Positions 8,412-15,670 of a stretch of 40,916 nucleotides of DNA are shown piece by piece. Each line of letters starts with the position of its first letter. Position 1 is the stretch's first letter. This DNA comes from Aquiluna sp. (GTDB lineage Bacteria > Actinomycetota > Actinomycetes > Actinomycetales > Microbacteriaceae). The notes below the pieces were generated by a model. The model did no database searches and was not told where the DNA came from. It saw nothing but the letters and a program-made list of their open reading frames with translations. The position numbers and the translations under genes were made by a program. The DNA lies in contig JAFMHN010000011.1 in assembly GCA_017854485.1 (NCBI GenBank), positions 1 through 40,916 of the forward strand, in the 5' to 3' direction.

Positions 8412-9371
8412 ATGAAGCATGCAACAAAATTCTCAATGTTGGCGATTGGTGCAATTTCAGCACTGACGCTTGCAGGATGTGCCGCGGATGACACCGAAAC
8501 AGCCTCAGGCGGATCACTTTCAGAATACGACCTATCGGGAATCACAGTTTCCGTGGGATCAAAGGACTTCGACGAGCAGCTAATTCTTGGCGAAATGCTA
8601 GTGGCCGCATTTGAGGCAACTGGCGCAACCGTTGACAACAAGGTAAACCTTGGTGGAACCAACGTGGCGCGAGCAGCTCTTGAGTCTGGCGAAATCGACA
8701 TTTACATGGAGTACAACGGAACCGGTTGGGCTGTCCACCTAGGACTAGAAGACCCAAGCTTTGACGCTGAGACTCTAACCTCAGGCGTGCGTGAGCGCGA
8801 TCTAGCTGAGAATGGAATCGTTTGGCTTGGACGTTCACCGTTCAATAACACCTACGGCTTTGTTTCTAGCCCAGAGACCACCGAGGCTAATGGCGGCGGC
8901 TTTGACCTGACCACCATGATGGAATACGTGGCTGCAAACCCAGACACCATCGTCTGCATGGAGTCAGAGTTCCCAAGCCGTCCTGACGGACTGATCTTGA
9001 CCGAGACCTATACTGGTATCGAGCTTCCAGACAGCCAGCAGCGCATCTTGGACACCGGAATCATCTACACCGAGACCGCAGCGAACAACTGTGACTTCGG
9101 TGAGGTGTATACAACTGACGGACGTATCCCAGCTCTTGGCCTAACTTTGGTCCAGGATCCAGGTGTAAACATTCTTTACAACGTTTCCGGAACCATGGGA
9201 CAGGACAAGTACAACGAGGCACCAGAGGCATTCGATGGAATCATCGATGCAATCCTGGCTCCGCTTAGCAATGAGCGCATGGCTGAGTTGAACGGATTTG
9301 TTTCAGCTGAAGGTCAAGACCCAGCCGATGTGGCACGTGCATACCTTGTTGCTGAAGGTCTGACCGACTAA
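8412..9371 (+). CDS. Glycine betaine/choline-type ABC transporter substrate-binding lipoprotein
   Basis: Extracellular receptor of an OpuC/ProX/OsmF-type importer of compatible solutes such as glycine betaine, carnitine or choline. It has a lipoprotein signal with lipobox LAGC (C23) and then the OpuAC-type fold: the VSVGSKDFDEQLILGEM opening, and the GEIDIYMEYNGTGW segment, where the family has conserved Tyr/Trp residues. The 319-residue length is normal. AAGGAG lies about nine bases before the ATG. It is the first gene of a four-gene operon divergent from iclR. The choice of substrate within the quaternary amine group cannot be read from sequence. Confidence 0.88.
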   Translation: MKHATKFSMLAIGAISALTLAGCAADDTETASGGSLSEYDLSGITVSVGSKDFDEQLILGEMLVAAFEATGATVDNKVNLGGTNVARAALESGEIDIYMEYNGTGWAVHLGLEDPSFDAETLTSGVRERDLAENGIVWLGRSPFNNTYGFVSSPETTEANGGGFDLTTMMEYVAANPDTIVCMESEFPSRPDGLILTETYTGIELPDSQQRILDTGIIYTETAANNCDFGEVYTTDGRIPALGLTLVQDPGVNILYNVSGTMGQDKYNEAPEAFDGIIDAILAPLSNERMAELNGFVSAEGQDPADVARAYLVAEGLTD

Positions 9372-9378
9372 GAAACCT

Positions 9379-10035
9379 ATGGATTTCTTATTCAGCCTGA
9401 TTGACTTCGCGCTTGCCAGACAAGTGCAGGTCCTAGAAGGGCTGGCCCAACACACTGGGTACGTGGTTACGGTGCTGGTGAGTGCTGGCTTATTTGCCAT
9501 CCTCACCGGCGTCGTGACCCGACGCAGTCAACTTGCCAAAGAGCTAGCGCTCTCGATCGCTTCGGTTTTTCTAACCATTCCGTCGCTTGCGCTGTTTGTG
9601 GTTTTCATACCACTGGTGGGACTGGGCTTCGCCCCGTCCTTCATCGCACTGTTTTTGTATTCGCTGCTACCAATTCTCAGAAACACAATCACTGGCCTAG
9701 ATGGCATTGATCCAGGTGTCTTGGAAAGCGCGAAAGGAATGGGCTTTTCACCGGTTCAGGTGCTGCTAAAGGTTGAGCTACCGCTTGCCTGGCCCATCAT
9801 TCTTGCCGGCATCAGAGTTTCCTCGATGCTGGTAGTTGGTATCGCTGCAATTGCAACCCTTGTTGCTGGCGGCGGTCTTGGAGACTTTATTAAGAGCGGT
9901 TTGGCTAGATTGCCACTACCGAACTCCCTCGAGTCGATTTGGCTCGGAACGCTGTTGTGCCTAGTGCTGGCACTGGTTATTGATCTAATTTTGCAGGCCC
10001 TAAGAGTGGCCACTATCTCGAAGGGCATCCGATGA
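9379..10035 (+). CDS. Glycine betaine-type ABC transporter permease (first)
   Basis: Inner-membrane permease of 218 residues with about five or six membrane segments. The cytoplasmic EAA-type loop (ESAKGMGFSPVQVLLKVELP, about residues 115-135) docks the ATPase. It follows the binding-protein gene by seven bases and overlaps the ATPase start as ATGA. It pairs with a second, different permease (11160-11921), so the channel is probably a heterodimer as in the OpuB/OpuC arrangement. Confidence 0.88.
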   Translation: MDFLFSLIDFALARQVQVLEGLAQHTGYVVTVLVSAGLFAILTGVVTRRSQLAKELALSIASVFLTIPSLALFVVFIPLVGLGFAPSFIALFLYSLLPILRNTITGLDGIDPGVLESAKGMGFSPVQVLLKVELPLAWPIILAGIRVSSMLVVGIAAIATLVAGGGLGDFIKSGLARLPLPNSLESIWLGTLLCLVLALVIDLILQALRVATISKGIR

Positions 10036-11150
10036 GCGAAACGCTAATCAGACTTGAAAATGTAAGTAAGACCTATGGGTCGGGAGCCGAACCAGCTGTT
10101 CGGAACCTAACCCTTGAGGTTCAAAAGGGCGAGGTGCTGGTTCTGGTCGGCCCGTCTGGCTGTGGAAAGAGCACCACGCTGCGTCTAATCAACCGCCTGA
10201 TTGAGCCAACCTCTGGCCGCATCTACTTGGATGGCGAAGACGTAACCGATGGTGATCCATCGGAGCTTCGTCGCAAGATTGGTTATGTAATTCAGCAGGT
10301 TGGACTGTTCCCGCACCGCACCATTGCCGAGAACATCGCAACCGTTCCTAAGCTGCTTGGCTGGGACAAGGCCAAGATCGAAGCTCGCATCGATGAGATG
10401 TTGGAACTTGTTTCCATGGACCCAGAAACATATCGTGATCGCTACCCCAAGGAGCTTTCAGGTGGCCAGGCACAACGTATTGGTGTTGCCAGGGCGCTGG
10501 CAGCGGACCCAGATGTGCTGCTGATGGACGAGCCTTTCGGTGCGATCGACCCGATTACCAGGGACCGATTGCAGAACGAGTTTTTGAGACTGCAGCAGGA
10601 GCTGAAGAAGACCATCGTGTTCGTGACCCACGACATCGATGAGGCCATCAAGATGGGAAACCGCATAGCGATCCTTCGCGAAGGCTCTGAAATTGCTCAG
10701 CTGGACACTCCGGAGGCAATCCTTGCCCACCCGGCTGATGAGTTTGTTGAGAGCTTCTTGGGCTCTGGTGCCATTCTGAAGGGCTTGACCCTAAAGAAGG
10801 TCCGCGACATCGAGTTGCATCAGGTTCCAACCCTGTCATCGCCGGTGATGCGGGAACAGGCTCTGGAAACACTGCGAGCATCAGACGATCAGGTGGCGCT
10901 GTTCTTGGACGCTAATGACAAGCCAACCAGGTGGATTGATGAGCGAGCTCTAAACCGCACCTCACAGCCGATTGAGAAATCAGGTCGTCCGGTGACAGTC
11001 GACCTGCAGCCCGAGGACACCCTCCAGGATGCGCTGACTGTGATGTTGCAATCATCGGTTGGTATGGCGGTGGTGACTGACCGCAAGGGCAAGTATCTAG
11101 GCTGCTGCACCATTGAGTCGCTTGCCAAGCTGATCATGAGCGACGGGTAG
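10032..11150 (+). CDS. Glycine betaine-type ABC transporter ATP-binding protein with CBS region
   Basis: ATPase that powers uptake. Walker A GPSGCGKST is at 40-48, the signature LSGGQ at 142-146, Walker B ending DEP at 166-168, and the switch histidine follows in VTHDIDEA. Residues about 245-372 form a C-terminal extension in which a CBS-like segment is visible near the end (VDLQPEDTLQDAL to LAKLIMSD). In OpuA-type transporters such domains sense ionic strength or c-di-AMP; only one of a usual pair is clear here. The 372-residue length fits ProV/OpuCA. It overlaps the upstream permease gene by four bases. Confidence 0.9.
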   Translation: MSETLIRLENVSKTYGSGAEPAVRNLTLEVQKGEVLVLVGPSGCGKSTTLRLINRLIEPTSGRIYLDGEDVTDGDPSELRRKIGYVIQQVGLFPHRTIAENIATVPKLLGWDKAKIEARIDEMLELVSMDPETYRDRYPKELSGGQAQRIGVARALAADPDVLLMDEPFGAIDPITRDRLQNEFLRLQQELKKTIVFVTHDIDEAIKMGNRIAILREGSEIAQLDTPEAILAHPADEFVESFLGSGAILKGLTLKKVRDIELHQVPTLSSPVMREQALETLRASDDQVALFLDANDKPTRWIDERALNRTSQPIEKSGRPVTVDLQPEDTLQDALTVMLQSSVGMAVVTDRKGKYLGCCTIESLAKLIMSDG

Positions 11151-11159
11151 GTTCATAAC

Positions 11160-11921
11160 TTGTCTCAGATAGCACCATCTCTAAAAAACAGGACTCCACT
11201 GAGTGAGCGCCTGGACCTAATTGTGTCGCCGATCTTTGCAATTGCTCTGGCGATCATTGGTGGCGTGGTGTGGCTTTACTCGGACCTCGATGACACGACC
11301 ATTTCGATCTTGGCTCCTGAGAAGCTGCAGCGGCAGTTGGTTGAGACCATCACGCTGGGCCTTGCTTCTTCACTGCTTGTGATTGCAATTGCAGTTCCAC
11401 TGGGAATCCTCGTTACCCGCAAGGGATTCCCAAGGCTAAAAAACTTCCTGGTTGACACCCTGGGACTGGCTCAGGCACTTCCGGCCTATGGCCTGATTGT
11501 GATCTTCTTTTCTTTCATGGGCGCCGGAATCACCACGGTGATCCTGGCCCTAGCAACCTTTTCGCTACTGCCGGTGCTGAGAAACACCATCGTTGGTTTG
11601 GAGCAGGTGGACAAGTCGGTCATTGACGCAGGTCGCGGCATGGGTTACACAACCCGCCAAATCCTCATGAAGATCGAGCTGCCACTGTCTGTTGAGGTAA
11701 TCATTGCGGGCATCAGAACCGCGATCGTCATCAACGTTGGCATGTCAGCGCTTGCCTTTTTGGTTGGCGGCGGCGGGCTTGGTGAGACGATCAACTCCGG
11801 CCTAAAGCTGGACCGTGCACCGGCGATTCTAATTGGCGCGGTGTTAGTAGCAATCTTGGCGCTGTTGTTTGACTTCATGAGCGCGCTGGCTCAGAAATAC
11901 CTCAAGCCAAAGGGCCTTTAA
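11160..11921 (+). CDS. Glycine betaine-type ABC transporter permease (second)
   Basis: Membrane permease of 253 residues with about six membrane segments and the same EAA-type loop (DAGRGMGYTTRQILMKIELP) as the first permease. Its N-terminus is some 35 residues longer. The start is TTG at 11160, nine bases after the ATPase stop; I see no in-frame ATG that would keep the first membrane helix. It is the last gene of the operon and is followed by a terminator-like hairpin. Confidence 0.85.
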   Translation: MSQIAPSLKNRTPLSERLDLIVSPIFAIALAIIGGVVWLYSDLDDTTISILAPEKLQRQLVETITLGLASSLLVIAIAVPLGILVTRKGFPRLKNFLVDTLGLAQALPAYGLIVIFFSFMGAGITTVILALATFSLLPVLRNTIVGLEQVDKSVIDAGRGMGYTTRQILMKIELPLSVEVIIAGIRTAIVINVGMSALAFLVGGGGLGETINSGLKLDRAPAILIGAVLVAILALLFDFMSALAQKYLKPKGL

Positions 11922-11927
11922 GGTAGC

Positions 11928-11967
11928 AATAAACTGGGCCACCGCTTTTTGGGCGACCCGGTTTATT
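11928..11967. terminator. Bidirectional terminator between importer operon and ABC-2 exporter
   Basis: AATAAACTGGG at 11928-11938 pairs with CCCGGTTTATT at 11957-11967, with one G-T pair and an 18-base loop. The stem ends in A/T-rich sequence on both sides, suiting termination of the convergent transcripts in both directions. Confidence 0.65.
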
Positions 11968-11975
11968 TATGCTTC

Positions 11976-12752
11976 TTAGTCGATGTCTCGTCTGAGGCTG
12001 GTTGCAATCGCAACCACACCAAACACCACTCCGTATCCAAGCAGCACCAAGGTTGCTGTCAGCGGAGGTAGGTAGTTGGCGGTGTCAATGCCAAACTCCG
12101 GGGCCTGAATGTCCAATGCCAGCATGGCGGTAATCAGCCCTGACGGCAGCCACTTTCCAGCCTCGGGAACGAGGGTCAGCAAGATTGGGTCAACCACAAA
12201 CAGGTAAATCAGGGAACCGGTTATCGCCAGCATCTGATTCCGGATTAGGGTCCCTATTGCAACACCTACGATGCCCAGGATAGAACCGGAAACAACCGCC
12301 GCAATCATTGTGTTCAGAAAAACACCGGAGGATGGCTCGGCAACGTTTTCAAAAAATGACAGGGTCACCCAACCAGCTGCAATGCCGGCGCCGGTGGAAA
12401 GCACCATAACCAGAGCCCCGCCGATGGCAGCGATCCCGAGCTTGTTTGCAAGCACGGTTCCGCGCTTCGGGGCGGTCAAGAACGTGGCAACGGCGGTGCC
12501 GTGTCGAAACTCACCGGACATCAGCATGATGCCGATGATGATTGCGAAGATGTAGGACGATATGGCATTTGCGTAGACAGAATCAACGGCAGTCTGCTGG
12601 TCTAGTGCCAAGCCAAAGGTCGCCGAATTGCTATCAAGAATGATTGGCGTTACTGCCGTTCCAAACCCAGCCAACACGACAGCCCCGACCAGCAGGCCCC
12701 AGTGCGCGCGAACGTAAACGAGCTTTCGCCACTCAGATTTCAGCAGGCTCAT
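11976..12752 (-). CDS. ABC-2 type transporter permease
   Basis: Membrane component of an ABC exporter: 258 residues with six hydrophobic segments (first at about 16-37, then about 60, 105, 145, 175 and 230). The EWRKLVYVRAHW start is usual for ABC-2 permeases found with bacitracin/antibiotic-resistance-type ATPases. The start overlaps the ATPase stop by four bases (ATGA), so the two are made together. The exported substrate is unknown. Confidence 0.8.
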   Translation of the reverse strand: MSLLKSEWRKLVYVRAHWGLLVGAVVLAGFGTAVTPIILDSNSATFGLALDQQTAVDSVYANAISSYIFAIIIGIMLMSGEFRHGTAVATFLTAPKRGTVLANKLGIAAIGGALVMVLSTGAGIAAGWVTLSFFENVAEPSSGVFLNTMIAAVVSGSILGIVGVAIGTLIRNQMLAITGSLIYLFVVDPILLTLVPEAGKWLPSGLITAMLALDIQAPEFGIDTANYLPPLTATLVLLGYGVVFGVVAIATSLRRDID

Positions 12753-13459
12753 GACAGGCTCCCTCCGGTTAGTTTCAGGAAGGCGTCTTCGAGGCTGTCT
12801 GGCCCCATCACCTGCTCCTTTGTGCCGGCTGCAATCAGCTTGCCCTTGTTGATAATCAGAACGTCATCAACCGTGTGCTGCATTTCTGCCAATTGATGCG
12901 AGGACACCAGGATGGTTCTGCCTCCCTCGGCGAGCACCCTAAGAAACCTTCTGAGCCAGGCAATTCCAGCCGGATCTAGGCCGTTGGCTGGCTCGTCCAG
13001 AATCAGAATTTCTGGATCGCCCAAAATCGCTCCAGCTAGAGCCAAGCGCTGCTTCATGCCCAGCGAGTACTTTTTCATTTTCTTGTTGGCGGCCTCTGAT
13101 AGTTCCACCATCTCAAGCACCTCATCAACACGAGCATCTGGAATGCTGGCGGCAGCTGCGACAACGCGCAGGTTCTGTCGGCCAGTCAGCGCAGGGTGAA
13201 AGCCGCGGCTATCTAGAACCGTTCCAACCCTGCTAAGCGGATTCTCAAGCTCGCGGTAGGGAACACCGAGAATCTGCGCCGAGCCACTACTAGGCGCCGC
13301 TAAGCCAACCAGGCAGCGCAGGGCCGTGGACTTGCCGGCACCATTTGGACCCAAAAATCCGGTGATTCGACCCTGGTTTACCGAGGCACTCAGGTCATCA
13401 ACTGCGTTTTGACCGCCGTAGGTTTTCACCAGACCGGTGAAACTTATTACTGCATTCAT
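12749..13459 (-). CDS. ABC transporter ATP-binding protein (ABC-2 exporter)
   Basis: ATPase partner of the permease just downstream. Walker A GPNGAGKST is at 37-45, the signature SLGMKQR at 132-138 (the SxGMKQR form common in antibiotic- and lantibiotic-export ATPases), and Walker B ending DEP at 155-157. The 236-residue length is normal for a single nucleotide-binding domain. GGAGAG precedes the ATG. There is no neighbouring two-component system or peptide gene to indicate what is exported. Confidence 0.87.
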   Translation of the reverse strand: MNAVISFTGLVKTYGGQNAVDDLSASVNQGRITGFLGPNGAGKSTALRCLVGLAAPSSGSAQILGVPYRELENPLSRVGTVLDSRGFHPALTGRQNLRVVAAAASIPDARVDEVLEMVELSEAANKKMKKYSLGMKQRLALAGAILGDPEILILDEPANGLDPAGIAWLRRFLRVLAEGGRTILVSSHQLAEMQHTVDDVLIINKGKLIAAGTKEQVMGPDSLEDAFLKLTGGSLS

Positions 13460-13483
13460 TGCTCTCCATAACTAAACAGGCTT

Positions 13484-13513
13484 CCAGTCAAACACAAGTT
13501 TGAAAAGAACTGG
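13484..13513. repeat. Nested inverted repeat between ABC exporter and cyclophilin
   Basis: CAAAC at 13489-13493 pairs with GTTTG at 13498-13502 around a four-base loop, and CCAGT at 13484-13488 pairs with ACTGG at 13509-13513. It lies in the 66-base divergent gap holding both promoters, so it may be an operator; it could also be chance. Confidence 0.3.
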
Positions 13514-13525
13514 CAGAATGTAGGG

Positions 13526-14056
13526 ATGACTTCTCCAACAGCTATCGCAACTCTGCACACCAACCACGGCGCAATCAAGGTAAACCTGTTCGGTTTGCAC
13601 GCGCCTAAGACCGTCGAGAACTTCGAGGGACTAGCCACCGGTTCAATCGAGTGGCGCGACCCGAAGACCAACGCGACCAAGACTGACACCCCGCTCTACA
13701 ACGGCGTGATCTTTCACCGCGTAATCGAGGGCTTCATGATTCAGGGTGGTGACCCAACCGGAACCGGCATGGGTGGCCCCGGCTACCAGTTCGGTGACGA
13801 GATTCACCCAGAACTTACCTTCAACGAGCCTTACATGTTGGCTATGGCTAACGCAGGTCCTGGCACCAACGGCTCACAGTTCTTCATCACCCTGGCACCA
13901 ACGACTTGGTTGCAGGGCCGTCACACCATCTTCGGTGACGTGACCGATGAGGTTAGTCGCAAGGTTGTGGACCAGATTGGTGTTGTTGCAACCGATGGCC
14001 GCGACAAGCCAGCCGATGACGTGATCATCGAGAGCATCACAATCGAAAAGGTCTAG
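13526..14056 (+). CDS. ppiA: Peptidyl-prolyl cis-trans isomerase, cyclophilin type
   Basis: Catalyses proline isomerisation in protein folding. The cyclophilin signature starts at FHRVIEGFMIQGGD (63-76), with R65, F70 and Q73 as active-site residues, then MANAGPGTNGSQFFIT (107-122) and the H133 region. The 176-residue length with no signal peptide indicates a cytoplasmic enzyme. The position beside crgA, pabA and the pknB cluster matches the mycobacterial gene order around ppiA. The rhomboid gene begins directly at its stop codon. Confidence 0.92.
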   Translation: MTSPTAIATLHTNHGAIKVNLFGLHAPKTVENFEGLATGSIEWRDPKTNATKTDTPLYNGVIFHRVIEGFMIQGGDPTGTGMGGPGYQFGDEIHPELTFNEPYMLAMANAGPGTNGSQFFITLAPTTWLQGRHTIFGDVTDEVSRKVVDQIGVVATDGRDKPADDVIIESITIEKV

Positions 14057-14707
14057 TTGGCTCTTAGCCTGAAAAGTGCAAAAGCAGCTCCCGTAACTTC
14101 GGGGCTGCTTGCACTGAACCTTCTTATTTGGCTTGGCCAAATCAGCCCGCTTGGCTATCTGTTCACCAACCAGCTGTTCTTTGCTCCGCTCTTTGCTCCA
14201 TTTGAGCCTTGGCGAATGCTGACCTCGGGTTTTGTGCATGACTGGTCTGGCCCGGTACACATTTTGTTTAATTCCTACGCGATCTGGATTTTTGGAAGGG
14301 TGCTGGAGCCGATGCTGGGCCCAGTTCGCTTTTTAGCGCTGTATTTGACCTCTATCATTGGAGGCTCGGTTGCGGTGATGTGGCTGTCGGACCCCTCGAT
14401 TCCAGTGGTTGGTGCTTCTGGTGCGCTGTTTGGCCTGATGGGCGCCTACTTTGTGGTGATTCGGGTCGGTGGCGGCAATGCCACTCAAATCTTCACCCTG
14501 ATCGCCATCAACTTCGGGCTGGGCTTCTTTGTTTCGGGAATCTCCTGGGAGGGCCATTTGGGTGGCCTGATTACCGGGTTGGCAATTGCCGGAATCTATT
14601 CTCAAACCAGACAGGCGAGCCAGCGGGTGCAGCAAATCTTTGGGGTATTTCTAGTTTGGGGAGTCCTCTACGGACTAACCATGCTGAAGATCTCTAGCTG
14701 GTTTTAG
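14057..14707 (+). CDS. Rhomboid family intramembrane serine protease
   Basis: Membrane protease of 216 residues with about six membrane helices that cuts substrates within the membrane. The catalytic serine is in GASG (119-122, S121) and the histidine is H167 in GHLGG; HILFNSYAIW (68-77) holds the conserved asparagine. The start is TTG at 14057, immediately after the cyclophilin stop, so translation is probably coupled; AAAAGG lies just upstream. A rhomboid near ppiA and crgA is a recurring actinobacterial arrangement. Natural substrates are unknown. Confidence 0.87.
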   Translation: MALSLKSAKAAPVTSGLLALNLLIWLGQISPLGYLFTNQLFFAPLFAPFEPWRMLTSGFVHDWSGPVHILFNSYAIWIFGRVLEPMLGPVRFLALYLTSIIGGSVAVMWLSDPSIPVVGASGALFGLMGAYFVVIRVGGGNATQIFTLIAINFGLGFFVSGISWEGHLGGLITGLAIAGIYSQTRQASQRVQQIFGVFLVWGVLYGLTMLKISSWF

Positions 14708-14974
14708 TTATTTCCACTTCGTAGTCATTGCAAAGCCAATCATGGCGATGCCGAAACCAATCAAGATGTTCCAGTTGGAAAGATCGATTGGTGTTGCGCT
14801 GCCCAGTGGGTAGCGCGCTGAAGAGATGTAGAACAACAGGATCCAGGCCAGGCCAAAGAGCATAAAGCCGAACATGACGGCCTTGTACCAGGTTGGGTTC
14901 TCTGCCTCTTCGCCAACCACCTGTGGTTTTAGCGGCTTGGAGTCATTGTTCTTGCGTGATTTCGAATCTGCCAT
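14708..14974 (-). CDS. crgA: Cell division protein CrgA
   Basis: A small actinobacterial membrane protein that helps assemble the divisome and coordinate septal peptidoglycan synthesis. It has 88 residues: a charged lysine-rich N-terminus (1-28), the N-P-x-W-Y-K segment (28-32), two membrane helices (about 33-50 and 68-84), and a short basic tail. This layout is characteristic of CrgA. The stop codon abuts that of the convergent rhomboid gene. The ATG at 14974 follows TAAGCT by seven bases. Adjacency to pabA and pknB supports the assignment. Confidence 0.9.
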   Translation of the reverse strand: MADSKSRKNNDSKPLKPQVVGEEAENPTWYKAVMFGFMLFGLAWILLFYISSARYPLGSATPIDLSNWNILIGFGIAMIGFAMTTKWK

Positions 14975-14981
14975 GCCAAGT

Positions 14982-14987
14982 AGCTTA
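14982..14987 (-). promoter_or_regulatory. Putative -10 box (TAAGCT) of crgA
   Basis: TAAGCT ends seven bases before the crgA ATG, predicting a leaderless mRNA. No Shine-Dalgarno sequence is seen. Confidence 0.45.
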
Positions 14988-15016
14988 ATGCCCGAACCGG
15001 ATTGTCGCTATCCGAT

Positions 15017-15022
15017 TAGGCT
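15017..15022 (+). promoter_or_regulatory. Putative -10 box (TAGGCT) of pabA
   Basis: TAGGCT ends nine bases before the pabA ATG, giving no or almost no leader. The same hexamer precedes serS (38660-38665). Confidence 0.4.
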
Positions 15023-15031
15023 ATTCACACC

Positions 15032-15670
15032 ATGGTAAACATCCTCGTTTTAGATAATTACGACAGCTTTGTCTACACCCTGAACGGCTATCTGCAGCAG
15101 CTCGGAGCCACGACAACTGTCATGCGCAATGACGCAATCGAGGAAAGCGAACTACCTGCACTTCTAGAAAAGTTTGATGCGGTGCTGATTTCACCGGGAC
15201 CCGGAAATCCAGCAAGCGCTGGATTGTCTATTCCAAGCGTGAAGTTTGCCCTTGAAACCAACTACCCGGTGTTTGGGGTTTGCCTGGGTCACCAGGCGAT
15301 CGCCGAGGCACTTGGTGGTCGGGTCGAAAGCGCCCCAGAGCTAATGCATGGCAAAACCTCTAAGGTGAATCACTCAGGCAGCACGATTTTGGATGGTCTG
15401 CCGCAAGGCTTCATGGCAACCAGGTATCACTCACTGGCAGTTGTTCCAGAAACAGTTCCTGAGGAACTGTTAGTAACTGGACAAACTGAGTCCGGCGTGA
15501 TCATGAGCCTGCAGCACAAAACCAAACCAATCTACGGGGTTCAGTTCCACCCAGAGTCGGTCATGACCGAGGGGGGTTACGCGATGTTGGCTAACTGGCT
15601 GGAGACTCTTGGTCTTGAAGGCGCGAAGGAAAAGGCCAAGCACCTAAGCCCGAGAATAGAAACTAACTAA
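15032..15670 (+). CDS. pabA: Glutamine amidotransferase, anthranilate/aminodeoxychorismate synthase component II
   Basis: Class I glutaminase that supplies ammonia to the chorismate-using partner for folate (p-aminobenzoate) and/or tryptophan synthesis. The 212-residue protein shows the LDNYDSFVYTL start, the oxyanion segment SPGPGNP (54-60), nucleophile C84 in GVCLGHQ, and the H173/E175 pair in FHPES. No component I gene lies nearby, so it may serve both pathways. The neighbour order (crgA, then pabA/trpG, then pknB) is that of mycobacteria. Its stop codon overlaps the convergent pknB stop, leaving no room for a terminator. Confidence 0.88.
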   Translation: MVNILVLDNYDSFVYTLNGYLQQLGATTTVMRNDAIEESELPALLEKFDAVLISPGPGNPASAGLSIPSVKFALETNYPVFGVCLGHQAIAEALGGRVESAPELMHGKTSKVNHSGSTILDGLPQGFMATRYHSLAVVPETVPEELLVTGQTESGVIMSLQHKTKPIYGVQFHPESVMTEGGYAMLANWLETLGLEGAKEKAKHLSPRIETN

